DNA from: Crossaster papposus
Taxonomy: Eukaryota > Echinodermata > Asteroidea > Velatida > Solasteridae
Length of the DNA: 64,000 nucleotides
Assembly: GCA_037893245.1 (NCBI GenBank)
Contig: JBAIAA010000603.1
Location: 1,302,001-1,366,000, forward strand
Reading direction: 5' to 3'
The translations under genes and the position numbers were made by a program. Positions 54,740 through 64,000 of the stretch are shown here, one piece after another (positions within the stretch are counted from its first letter, which is position 1; each line of letters opens with the position of its first letter). Below the pieces are notes generated by a model. The model had not been told where the DNA came from, did not search any database, and saw only the letters and a list, made by a program, of their open reading frames with translations.

Positions 54740-55243
54740 CTAACCCGTTTTTCCTCTAGCGCTCTTTTTCGGAAACTGAAAAATGGATTGTGGACCGGGG
54801 CGAGTCCACAAACCGTAACCTCTTCCCGCATCGTGTGGAGAAAATTCTACTTGTTTGGGTGGACGTAATTGATAAGGTATTTCCCTAAATTCAATGTGGC
54901 AATAAGATACAGTGTCAAGCACCCATGCATCGGAAGTAATTGCTTTCCAATTCGATACAAAATGTCGCAGTCTGCCTGCGATCCGACAATACGTAGGGTA
55001 CTTACTCCCTTTTCCAGTGGTATTATGTGTGTCTGTACTACTAGTCATTGACGAAGGCTCGTCACGGTTCATTCCGCCATCTTGACGAATTCTCTGGCTG
55101 CCGTAGCTGAAAGTTGAATTTCTATTCGTTTTCGCACGGTAGGTGCGAGTGCATTTGCATACAATGCAGTTATGCAACAACGCCTTTATTAATTCCATTT
55201 CTTTACCCAGGGTGTGCCCAAACAGTTTAAAACTGGTTTTCAT
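54740..55243 (-). pseudogene. DIRS-like pol N-terminal fragment
   Basis: Minus strand: CRIAGRLRHFVSNWKAITSD, AWVLDTVSYCHIEFREIPYQ and RPPKQVEFS match the start of DIRS/Ngaro-type pol. The following KKAI/PV and RT core are absent; the frame ends in an unrelated tail near 54740. This is a second DIRS-type relic, separate from 29450-31890. Confidence 0.65.
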
Positions 55244-55422
55244 TGGGGCCCTGCATATACATCGTTAAATAAAATAACAGTACACATAAATACAACATTT
55301 ACAGAAAGTTACAAACATAATATTTACAGACGTACAAAGATATTTACAGGAATCCAAAACATTGATATCAATTCTGATTTACGAGATAGGCGAAAACCCG
55401 CCCCCCAAAAAACTTTTTTTTT

Positions 55423-55444
55423 GGGGGGGGGGGGGGGGGGGGGG
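55423..55444 (+). repeat. Poly-G run (22 G), preceded by C- and A/T-runs
   Basis: The order ccccccaaaaaacttttttttt followed by 22 G makes an imperfect inverted homopolymer pair. It may form a G-quadruplex and is a likely assembly weak point. Confidence 0.95.
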
Positions 55445-55479
55445 TGAGAGAAGGGGAAATTACCATCTGGCTCCACATT

Positions 55480-56508
55480 AGTGGCAACCAAGTTATAACT
55501 CAGAAATCAGCGCAATTGGCATAATATCTAACGGATGACATGTCGGAGCTCCGATTTAAATGTGCTTAATGAGTCCACTGTTCGCAATTGTTCGGGCAGA
55601 TTATTCCAAATATTTGCACCACTCTCAGCGAAACTTGTGGCGTAGAATTATTTTTTGGCGAAAGGAACTTCAGTGCCGTGTGGGTTGATTCACATGAGGC
55701 CTTATTAAGAATATCACTGTTTTCCCATGAATTCGACAGAGCTTGAAGGAGGCCTATAAATAGAACTGATAAGCACATGCTGTCTTTGTTTACACTTAAT
55801 TTCAACCTATACACTCGACATCATCTATTTTGAGATCTTCACGACGAGAGAACATTAGGGTATCTCAAATGTAAATTGCAACCCCGCCACCATGTCGGTT
55901 CCTGTCTTTTCTGACAATAGAATAATTTGGAAGAGTTATGTCATCATCAGAGATTGAGGCGTCGCAAAAAGTTTCGTTTAGACAGATGATGTCGAATGGA
56001 TTTCTAGACAATCTAAAAATGGTCAAATTTGTTTATGAGGCTTCTCACGTTAAGATGGGCGAATGAGAAACCCCCGGAATTTGGATTGCAGATAATGCCA
56101 TATATTATGTCTATAGTTTAGAACCTTGCCTTGGGGGTTGAGCAGCTCCCTGACCATTTTCAGATGTTGGTTCCACTACTGGCCTCGATAGTGTGTTGGG
56201 GGTGCTCTGGTCTGGGATACTGGCTGCCGTCGTTGATTGAGGTGGGTTTGGTGCCGTTTCTGATGGGGGTACGGGTAATACTGGTTGGCCATTAGAAAAC
56301 CCGTCAGAACATCACGGGTCGCTATAGTCCGCTTCATCAGGACATCCGAGTACAAACTCTGACCGAAAGGGGTTCTCTGATGTGGGGTGCGACTATCAAA
56401 GGTCTTTGGTGATCCGTAGATGTGTTGAATGGTGTTCGTGTCAAGTAGGCGCACTCCTGCTGAGTTGAGGTGCACGCCGTCCGACACAAGGTGGTTTGAG
56501 TTACAATA
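55480..56508 (-). mobile_element. LINE with SGNH-esterase ORF1, 3' part, internally deleted
   Basis: Minus strand. 56508-56176 encodes NSNHLVSDGVHLNSAGVRLL, the DGVHLN (catalytic Asp/His) end of the SGNH esterase found in ORF1 of CR1-type LINEs. At 56075-55810, FSFAHLNVRSLINKFDHF and YSIVRKDRNRHGGGVAIYI are the start of the AP endonuclease, with stops. The sequence then jumps to SFAESGANIWNNLPEQLRT (about 55640-55560), the extreme C-terminus of the reverse transcriptase, so most of the EN and RT is deleted. The upstream half of ORF1 lies at 63400-64000, beyond a nested insertion. Confidence 0.75.
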
Positions 56509-57551
56509 CCGAGCGTTCAGACACCGTTTTAAGTATAGCGAGTTTTAACTTTATAGCGTTTTATCTCTGTCCGGGGTCACGTAGAACTTCCGCTCATTTA
56601 CATAATTCGCGCGCTAAATATTTCGTGTGCACATCATCAAAACATTCAGTCATACTGAATCTCACCGGTGACAACAAAACTGCCCGAATGCAGAAAACAT
56701 GCCGCGGTAGAACATTTTGCAGAAACACGCTACGCTGTATCGCTCAAGGACGAGCGTTACTACCTCGAAATAAATACATTAAAACAGAAAACACAAACAC
56801 AGAAAAGGGTGACCATGATCTGATAATTAACCTGCAGGAAATGACTTTCTTCATCGGCATTTGTTTGCCGGGCATATTTACGTCTTACGATGTCAAATTC
56901 GACCAGTTCGTGTAACAAAAAAATACATGCGCGTCGGCCATGGACTGGTTCCGGTCCTTAACTTTGTCTTTTCAAGCGTGCGGTGGGAACCATTCAAAAA
57001 ATGCTGCATGTATTATGCATGCTTGCATGGAGCGAGCACGTGGCTTCTGGCACCCGTACCCATATCACCGTACCGCACCGTACCATACCATACCAGCACG
57101 CAAAACCTTGTTGATTTATTGGGGCAAAAACAGCGGAGTTTTGCTTCCGAAAATAGCAATTGTAAGTATTTAAACAAAATACACAGACAGCAGAAATAAT
57201 AACAGGCGTTTTAACATAACAAAAAGTGCACGGCCGGCGTATTGAAGCTTGGGCCGTTGTAATTGAAAATCGGCCGCAATATTTCGAACGTGGCCGTGCA
57301 AAACACGGCCTACACGGCTGGCTGGCTGGCTGGCTAAGACCGGCCCGCGTGGGTACGGGTATGCGGCGTATGGCTACACATAACGTGCTAGCTGCCTAAG
57401 CATGTAAACAACCGCGCTTGTTTACACCAAAAGCGCGCCACAAAAAGAGCTTACACAACACCAGGTCAACTGCGGCGGCTAAAACAGGAAGTGTTTTAGC
57501 TAAAACCGTTCACACACCGTACTAAAAAGATAAAACGGTCAGAGTTTTATG
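56509..57551. other. Left flank inside the outer element, no supported gene
   Basis: A 139-codon plus-strand frame (56496-56915) crosses the LINE junction and has no known motif. Short iterations ccgtaccgcaccgtaccatacc (57065-57095) and (ggct)n (57318-57337) occur, and the region is CpG-rich. Confidence 0.5.
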
Positions 57552-57880
57552 CCCCAGTCACACATACACGACGCACGGCTCGCGCATTGAAAATTAATTT
57601 AAAATGGAAAATGTGATCAGTGCGTCGTTGTGCGCCCAACTTTTGTCAGAATTTGGGAGAAGCTAGCGAGTTGACAACGAATGCACAGCGTGTTGCTAGC
57701 GCGCTGTGCGTATACAAGGCGCATACAGAGCGCATATATAGCGTATACAGAGCGCACATGTTAAACAATCGAACAAATGCACAACGTGTTGCTAGCGCGC
57801 GGAACGAATGGCACGCGCATGCACCGAGTCACGAAGTCGGAGGAGAAGTGATGAGGAGTTGGGGGCAGGAACCGTTTTGC
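57552..57880 (+). repeat. Fragment related to the Harbinger ends
   Basis: Begins cagtcacacatacacgacgc, like the true end at 57884, then runs through gagaagctagcgagttgacaa and acaacgtgttgctagcgcg. The last parts recur inverted at about 62590-62690 inside the right arm, so this looks like a truncated relative next to the main element. Confidence 0.6.
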
Positions 57881-57883
57881 GCC

Positions 57884-58395
57884 TGTCACACCTACACGAC
57901 GCACGACCCGCGCACTGAAAAATTAGCAATTTTGGCCAGTGCGTTGTCGTTCGCTGGATGTGCGTAAGCATTCGTTACTCGTTCGTCGAGCGCGCTGGAC
58001 CAACGCTATGCATTCTTTGTAATTCGCTGTGTGCGTCGGGATTTTTGTGCATGCACAAAAATGTGCGCGGAGCTGGATGCATGAATGTACACGCCAGAAG
58101 GACGCCAGACACGCGCGAGTGCGCTGGACCAACGCCAGACACACGCGGAGCACACGCTGGGTATTCGTTGTATGTTCGTCGGCTTAGGTCTAGCGCGCAC
58201 CTAGCGCGCACCTAGCGCGCACCTAGCGTGCACCTAGCGTACTTCTAACGCATGTCCAGCGAACATGCAGCGAATATGGGCGTGCTGAACGAGTGCTGAA
58301 CGAGTGCTGAACGAGTCTCTCGCGCGCCCAGCGTTCTTCTAGCGTGTTAATATCGTGTACCTGGCGTGTACGCAGCGTGTAGCCATGGGGTATAT
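57884..58395 (+). repeat. Left arm of the Harbinger, with 11 bp iterations
   Basis: Near 58190-58240 the unit ctagcgcgcac is repeated five times with drift, followed by variants (ctagcgtactt, ctaacgcatgt) and three copies of gctgaacgagt (58287-58317). Likely transposase or Myb binding sites. The arm ends at the transposase TATA box. Confidence 0.85.
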
Positions 58396-58398
58396 AAA
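58391..58398 (+). promoter_or_regulatory. TATA box for the Harbinger transposase
   Basis: TATATAAA lies about 100 bp upstream of the transposase ATG (58497), at the inner edge of the left arm. In the right arm the equivalent position reads tataatag. Confidence 0.7.
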
Positions 58399-58496
58399 CG
58401 GGTCCCGCCACCCACCTCTTCGTCACTTCTCCACCGACCCTCGTGGGTGAAGACAGAGGTTCCTGCTAATCGTCTCTAGAAGAACCACCTGAGAAG

Positions 58497-59790
58497 ATGG
58501 AGGATCCCGACATGCTGCGACTACAATTCGAAATCGCGGTTCTCCAACATCAGCAGAACCTCATTGAACTGGCATTTCACCAAGTCCATGTCATCAGGAG
58601 AAGGAGAAAGAGAAGAGGTCAACGGAGGTTCTGGGTCCGACCGTGGATCGGTAGGCGACGACAGTTTGGCCTGTATGACCAGCTACTTGTGGAACTCCGT
58701 AACGAAGACCAGGCAGCCCTCAAGAACTTCATGCGGATGCCCCCCGAGATGTTCGACGAGCTGCTAACGAGAGTGTGTCCGAGGATAACCAAGAAAAATA
58801 CTACCTACAGAGAGGCCCTCGACCCTGGCCTGAAGCTTGCCCTCACTCTGCGGCATCTTGCATCTGGGACCAAGTATCGCTCAATGTCCTATGGGTGGAG
58901 GGTGCCTCACAACACCATATCCCTGCTCATCCCAGAAGTTTGCCAGGCCATCATCGCTGAGTACAAGGATAAGGTGATGAAGTGTCCCACCACTCCTGAG
59001 GAATGGCGTGCCATATCTGACAAGTTTATGGACAGGTGGAACTTCCCCCATACATGTGGTGCACTTGATGGCAAGCACGTCAACTGCAAGTGTCCTCCAA
59101 ACAGTGGTTCCCTATACTATAACTATAAAGGGGTTCTACTCCATTGTCCTCATGGCGCTCGTTGATGCTGATTACAAATTCATCTGGGCAGACATCGGCG
59201 GTATGGGATCAGCATCAGACGCTCAGATCTACAATGCCTCTGAGCTTAAGGAATGCGTTGAAGATGGTAGTCTAGGCTTCCCTGATCCCGATCCTCTTCC
59301 CAACGACAACCAGGATGTGCCCTATTTCTTCGTCGGCGACGATGCCTTCGCCCTAAGACCCAACATGATGAAGCCGTACAGCCTCCGGGGTATGACGCGG
59401 CCGGAGCGCATCTTGAACTACCGGCTTTCCCGAGCCAGGAGGGTAGTAGAAAATGCCTTCGGCATCCTGGCCAACCGGTTCCAAGTTCTCCTGAGCACGA
59501 TGCAGCAGCAGCCCGAGACCGTCAAGCTCATTGTCACAGCATGCATGATTCTCCATAATCTGATGAGGACACGGTATCCAAGAATGCAGAACCAGCAGCT
59601 TGACCGTGCCGAGAACATGGGTCGTGACTACGCCCCAGGAGCGTGGAGAATTGGCCTTAACATGGAGGACACCCGCGTAGTCAGTGGCAGCAACACCTCC
59701 AGCAAGGAAGGAAAGAAGCAGAGGAACCTCATCAAGCACTGGGCCAACTCCGAAGCCGGTTCAGTTCTATGGCAAGACAGGATGATCTAG
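58497..59790 (+). CDS. Harbinger DDE transposase, one-base frameshift
   Basis: About 430 residues. The N-terminus is basic (IRRRRKRRGQRRFWVRPW). A helix-turn-helix-like region follows (LALTLRHLASGTKYRSMSY, VPHNTISLLIPEVCQAI). The catalytic triad is readable: first Asp in CGALDGKHVNCKCP, second Asp in ADIGGMGSASDAQIY, and Glu in RARRVVENAFGILANRF. The C-terminus ends WQDRMI followed by TAG. In Harbinger elements this protein cuts and joins DNA with a Myb-like partner. A run of four G at 59130-59133 (three expected) shifts the frame between NYKG and FYSIVLMALVDADYKF; this is a recent mutation or a sequence error. Immediately after the stop comes a 22-base C-run. Confidence 0.93.
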
Positions 59791-59791
59791 A

Positions 59792-59813
59792 CCCCCCCCC
59801 CCCCCCCCCCCCC
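59792..59813 (+). repeat. Poly-C run (22 C)
   Basis: Begins two bases after the transposase stop codon; a length-variable tract in the 3' UTR. Confidence 0.95.
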
Positions 59814-60723
59814 GCAGTACGCATGGATATAGAAGGATACAGAGACTGATTGAATGATGTGATTGTAACAAATATCATGTAATAAATGTCCTTTGAAAAT
59901 TAACTAGTGTATTGTATTCATTTATTGTATATGTATATATTGTCTCCGTCGTCATGTGCAACTGTGACCTACTCCACAAAAAGGGGTATTATGTCACGAA
60001 AAATGTAGTTATCAACATAGTTGAAAAGCCCACAACATACGCTTTAATTTGGTATACAATAGAGCTGCATAGCCTCTCCCATTCTGGAGATATGACGTGT
60101 TTACATATTGATTACTTCCTTGGAGTTCAAATTACACAACTGAGAAAACAGGCTGAACGATGCACACAAAATGGTCTTTTGTTCACTTTATTCTTCAAAA
60201 TCAACATTTCTTTGATTGAAACCTGAAAATGTAGGTATTAAAGATGTCATTCATGACAACAAATGAAAATCACATTTTGATGAAATGTTTACCCTCTCAA
60301 CGTTGAGTGGCCCATTACATGTTATACAATACCTGAATAAATCCCCGCCATCCGATTAGTGGGTCGTCGATCACGTGCATTGAATTATTCGACCCATCAC
60401 ACGACGCGAACCCGCACTGCCCAATACGTTCTATCACATGGTTCTATCACGTAGCTCTATCAAACGTTGAGCGCGCATTGATATAATTTATTGAGGCGTT
60501 GTATACAACAAATAATGAATGTTTCACATTCGTGCGATGGAAAGAATAATTTCATGAGGTGACAGATGGCATGTTCTATTCCACTCGGCTTAGTAGAGCC
60601 TTTTTTGTAGAGCCGGTAACATATGCAATACAACACAATACATATACATGTAAAATAGGCAAACACAAAATACATTGTTTTAAAGTAATACAAAAACAAA
60701 AGTTGTTTACATTAAATGTCTCA
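59814..60723. other. Convergent 3' UTRs of the Harbinger genes
   Basis: Contains aataaa (59880), a plausible polyadenylation signal for the transposase, about 90 bp past its stop. Frames at 59912 and 60460 are not supported. gttctatcac-type iterations lie at 60428-60460. No other gene. Confidence 0.6.
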
Positions 60724-62452
60724 CTACTGCTTCCCATCAGCACCAGATAGAGTGGGAGTATTCAAATCCTGAGATGTCTCCAACAGCGCAGATAAGCCGG
60801 ACATGTGAGGCAGAGACATATCTGCCAGGTCACGCTCACAGCCTCCAGCACTGCCACTCACTGCACCTGTGTCCAAGCTGGTGGTGAGCACCTGGTTAGC
60901 ACCGCTGATGGCTGCAGACATGCTCTGTTGCTGCGGGGGGTACTGCTGTTGCTGCTGGGGGTACTGCTGTTGCTGCTGGGGGTACTGATGTTGCTGCTGG
61001 AGGAACTGCGGTGGACCCGGAGGAGGAGGCGGCATCTGGTTGGCCATGCTGGCTTGGTACCTCTCCATGTAACAGCAGTCCTGCGAGTGCCACGGGGACC
61101 CAGTTGATGGCCTGGTGCTCTTCCACAGTTCAGGGGCCGGCTGCCACCGCTCGAATTCCACTTGGGAGAGGACGAGAAAGTGGGCGCAGAGCTGGGTCGG
61201 GGGGTTCTGCTTGCCAGAAGGATGGCGACGCGACTTGTGGAGGCTCTTCCTCATCGCTATCCTGCATGGCAACTTCCAGGATCCGGCTGATGTCAGTGCG
61301 TGCCTTCTTGAACTTCCTTTCTGACAAGTTCACCAGTGTCCCCTTGACATAAGTCCCGAAGACCTCTGCCGGAGTCTGTGGCCGCATCGCCTGCCGCAAC
61401 TGGAGCATCTGCTGGTCAGTCTCCTGCAGTCGCTTCTGCAAGGTGGCCATGACAGCATCCTCCGAGTTCTTACCCTTTCCCTTGCCCTTTCCGCTGACCT
61501 GCTGAGACTCTTTATGACGCTCTTCTTCCTCTTCGTCCGCCTCTGCGCCAATCATGGCACACTCAGCCTCAGCAGCCGAATGATCACCACTGTGTACTTT
61601 GATTGCATATCCTTCACCTGCAAGTACAAAATAATAAACATAAGTAAAAGGAATGCGAAAAATGCTAATGCAAAAATGATTGCAAATTGTTTTTTTGATA
61701 CATTGGACATTTAGATACATTTAGATACATTGGACCTTGGGATAGTTAAGATACATGTTTACATAAAAAGTATCAATAGTCTAACAATATGTAGCTGTAC
61801 TTACACTGCGAACTGGCTCTGGTCTGTGGTAAGTGATCTTTTGGAGGAAGTGCAACTTCTGCAGGGTCCAGAGCTCCCTCTCTGTGAAGATCCGTTGACC
61901 GGACCCGGACTTGGGCAGCTTGTCCAGGCGCGCGAAATTGTCTCTCATGCCCTTGAACCACCCTTGCAGGTGAGAGACTTCCTTCGACATGGTTTCTGCC
62001 TGCTTCTGCCATGCAGCGTTCTTCATGCCAGGTCTTCTGTAGTGCATGGCCTTCTTGTTCCACAACATTTCGTTTGCCTCCATGAAGGCGACCATCAACT
62101 CCTCCTCGTCATCAGACAGCTTGTTGTCCTTCTTGTCCTTCTTGTTCTTCTTGTCCTTCTTGCTCTTGGCCACAGTAGATACCTGCGATGTCAGCGATGA
62201 ACGACTGTCTACTGACCCAGAGCGTGAGTGAGTAGGGGAGCCCTCAGGGGATGAGGATGGAGAGCGTGTAGAATCCTCGACAGCATCCTCGACGACAGCA
62301 GCAGGGTCCAGGCTGGGCAGCTCTTTGCCTCTGCCTCCACGACCTCTGCCTCCACGACCTCTGCCTCCACAACCGCGGCCACTAGCAACAGGAGCAGGAG
62401 TAGTCTTCTTCTTGGGGTTCGAGGACGTCGGGTTCCTTCTCTTGAGTGGCAT
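60724..62452 (-). CDS. Harbinger Myb/MADF-like DNA-binding partner
   Basis: Minus strand, two exons. Exon 1 (62452 to about 61810) has RGRGGRGRGGRG repeats, a Ser-rich stretch and a Lys/Asp-rich linker. It then has a trihelix-like domain with the Trp/aromatic landmarks MVAFMEANEMLWNKKAMHY, MKNAAWQKQAETM, LQGWFKGMRDNFARL and LQKLHFLQKITYH. Exon 2 (from about 61620) has an acidic segment, ESQQVSGKGKGKGK, helical TLQKRLQETDQQMLQLRQ and a Gln/Pro-rich end (QQQQQYPQQQQQYP), finishing LSGADGKQ at 60724. A frame change near 61150 is needed to join the two halves of exon 2. Such proteins carry the transposase to the nucleus and bind the arms. Confidence 0.8.
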
Positions 62453-62522
62453 CTTGAAGAGCTCAGTTGTGCACTTGTCGCTGCACTACTTTGATATGAC
62501 GGCAAGCAAGACGAGCCGCCGA

Positions 62523-62530
62523 TTTTTATA
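62523..62530 (-). promoter_or_regulatory. TATA box for the Myb-like gene
   Basis: TATAAAAA on the minus strand, 71 bp upstream of the ATG at 62452, just inside the right arm. Confidence 0.65.
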
Positions 62531-62714
62531 GGCACAGTTACGTCACAGTTACGTAATAGTGACGTGACCGCTGCCGTTCGCTGGTTGTGCGTTGAGGGTG
62601 CGGTGCATGCGCGTGCCATTCGTTCCGCGCGCTAGCAACACGCTGTGCATTTGTTGTCAACTCGCTAGCTTCTCCCCAATCCGTGCCGTGCGTCGCGTAT
62701 GTGACCGAACTATT

Positions 62715-63228
62715 ATACCCCATGGCTACACGCTGCGTACACGGCAGGTACACGCTATTAACATGCTAGAAGAACGCTGGGCGCGCTATAGAGACTCGTT
62801 CAGCACTCGTTCAGCACGCCCATATTCGCTGCATGTTCGCTGAGCATGCGTTAGAAGCGCCCGAGGTATGCGCTAGGTGTGCGCGAGGTGTGCGCTAGGT
62901 GCGCGCTAGGTGTTTGCTAGACCTCAACCGACGAATATACAACGAATACCCAGCGTGTGCTCCGCGTGTGTCTGGCGTTGGTACAGCGCGCTCTGCGCGT
63001 GTCTGGCGTCCTTCTAGCGTGTACATTCATGCGTCCAGCTCCGAGCACATTTTTGTGCATGCACAAAAATCCCGACGCACACAGCGAATGACAACTAATG
63101 CATAGCGTTGGTCCAGCGCGCCCGACGAACGAGTAACGAATGCTGACGCACACCCAGCGAACGACAACGCACTGGCCAAAATTGCAAATTTTTCAGTGCG
63201 CGGGTCGTGCTTCGTGTATGTGTGACTG
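62715..63228 (-). repeat. Right arm of the Harbinger
   Basis: Inverted partner of 57884-58395. It has its own drifted ctaggtgcgcg iterations (62870-62915), two gttcagcact copies, and cacaaaaatccc paired with tttttgtgcatg. Further inward (62560-62705) it repeats part of 57552-57880. Confidence 0.85.
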
Positions 63229-63399
63229 GGCCTTTAGCTAGACCCTCCCTCCGAGGTGTTTTAAATCACCGTTTTAGCGGCGAGATAAAACCGAATCTGT
63301 TGAAACTAAAACCGTTCACACATCGTTTTAGCTAAAACCTTTAACCAAATCGAGTTCAACTAGTGTTTTAAGCGAATTTAAAACGGTGTGAACGCACCC
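63229..63399. other. Right flank of the outer element
   Basis: Noncoding; holds gataaaaccg, aaaaccgttcacaca and ttttagctaaaacc, all mirrored at 57480-57540, and ends in the outer TIR. Confidence 0.6.
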
Positions 63400-64000
63400 T
63401 ATGTTACCGTTGTCAATGAAGCCCCAGTTATTTTAACTTTGCTATGGACTTAAGCAGATTATTGGAATCATCTACTCTCTTGCACCGTGGCACCGTTTGG
63501 TTTTTACGGTGTATGATCGACAATATTGTCACTGATCTTGGTTGTAGTGACTCGTCGAGGGAGGATGTGTTACCCGAGAGACGTCGTGCTTGGGCGATAG
63601 CTGTATGGCGTGGGGGGCAAGATCTTGGATTTTTGCTCCACGCATGGTGTGGCACATCATTTTCTTTTGCCTGCTCAATCTCCTAGGCTGAAGCAGTTTT
63701 ATCATCGAGTCACCGATTAGAAGTACATCTGCACAGTGGTGTTCCGTTGGTGTGGATGCTGGTTGTTTCACTTAATTAGGTGCCGGTTTGTCCTTTGCAG
63801 TGGTCAGCTTCTTGTGCTTTTTCCGGTATTGATCCAGCTGCTCGTGAAACTCAAAGGAAATCTTAGATTTTGAGGGACGGGTCAAATTGTCTTGGGTTGG
63901 GGTTAGACAGAATCCCTGCTCCTCAGTACCAGGCTGGCCGTTTAGCTGCAAGACTTCGAAGTACGTGTAGATCACCAACTCGGCCTCGGTCCTGGAATCA
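63400..64000 (-). mobile_element. LINE ORF1 upstream half (SGNH esterase start), runs off the window
   Basis: Minus strand. From the window end to about 63775 a frame includes SKISFEFHEQLDQYRKKHKK. Then CADVLLIGDSMIKLLQPRRL (63740-63670) is the GDS block with the catalytic Ser of the SGNH esterase, and VTILSIIHRKNQTV (63560-63510) is its next strand. It joins, across the 56509-63399 insertion, to DGVHLN at 56487. Frame slips are present. Together with 55480-56508 it is one CR1-type LINE broken by later insertions. Confidence 0.7.

Larger units (their letters stand above)
57884..63228 (+). mobile_element. Harbinger/PIF-type transposon with ~510 bp inverted arms
   Basis: Arms 57884-58395 and 62715-63228 are inverted copies with high identity: GTCACACNTACACGANGCACG at the ends, shared cattcgttactcgttcgtcg, and ggatttttgtgcatgcacaa. 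Between them are two convergent genes, a DDE transposase and a Myb-like protein, the standard Harbinger pair. Most reading frames are open, so this is a fairly young copy. A three-base target duplication was expected but could not be settled at these edges. Confidence 0.88.
56509..63399. mobile_element. Outer TIR element splitting the LINE, containing the Harbinger
   Basis: The LINE ORF1 is continuous if this 6.9 kb is removed. The block has inverted ends: gcgttcagacaccgttttaa at 56511 on and ttaaaacggtgtgaacgc at about 63375-63392. Further copies of ttttagctaaaaccgttcacaca lie at 57490-57520 and 63305-63335. The duplicated target is unclear. The TIR form and nesting suggest a MITE or Harbinger relative into which the inner Harbinger (57884-63228) later moved. 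Confidence 0.6.

Noticed and set aside
56496..56915. 139-codon plus-strand ORF
   Set aside because: Crosses the junction between the LINE and the outer TIR element, so it cannot be an old gene; no motif.
57620..58215. Overlapping Arg/Ala-rich frames in both strands of the Harbinger left arm
   Set aside because: G+C-rich iterated arm sequence is open in many frames; mirrored frames in the right arm are shadows.

Overview
This 64 kb window is nuclear DNA from an animal, most likely a marine invertebrate and perhaps a deuterostome such as an echinoderm, hemichordate or lancelet. The evidence is its A+T-rich, repeat-dense sequence, spliced genes with GT-AG introns, no operons, and the mixture of element families: CR1/L2-type LINEs, Harbinger, hAT, Tnp2/CACTA-like, DIRS, Gypsy, a Penelope-like reverse transcriptase and a Tc1-type MITE. 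The taxon cannot be fixed from the sequence alone. I see no ordinary single-copy metabolic or structural gene. Almost everything recognisable is a mobile element, a relic, or a member of a lineage-expanded family (HECT ligase, SAMD3-like, DUF4806/BEN-like) interrupted by mobile elements.

Layout. 1-1939: sparse, with a 155 bp hairpin and one candidate exon. 1942-7055: a 5.1 kb DNA transposon with perfect 32 bp terminal inverted repeats (TIRs) and a TA duplication. It carries one four-exon gene whose protein looks like the DUF7869 family and has an RNase H-like D-D-D pattern. It sits in an intron of a minus-strand gene (exons 9505 to 7181). 10219-12300: a broken Tnp2/CACTA-like transposase hit by a TTAA MITE. 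12922-17094: a fold-back element with 1.1 kb inverted arms around a decayed FEN1/XPG-like (PIN-fold) gene. 18979-29428: a TTF-type hAT gene with a coding minisatellite. Within that minisatellite sits a 4.7 kb element with inverted arms, a 3 bp CTG duplication and a Penelope-like reverse transcriptase.

29450-35030: relics of a DIRS element, an LTR element and a second hAT. 35494-37973: a degenerate tandem array, an integrase-like fragment and MITEs. 37977-41734: a decayed HECT ubiquitin-ligase gene next to a deletion derivative of a Gypsy element. 43417-51856: a SAMD3-like gene containing a LINE insertion with an intact 1234-codon ORF that carries a 2A-like motif. 52020-55243: a truncated tyrosine-recombinase-like gene and a DIRS fragment. 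55480-64000: a LINE with an SGNH-esterase ORF1 that is split by a nested 6.9 kb insertion holding a nearly intact Harbinger element (transposase plus Myb-like partner, about 510 bp arms).

How the parts relate: the window reads as layers of insertions. The candidates for something not well described are the DUF7869-type transposon (1942-7055), the TIR-bounded reverse-transcriptase element (22513-27220) and the long-armed nuclease element (12922-17094). Exon limits come from splice-site consensus and reading frame read by eye; no alignment or database search was run.
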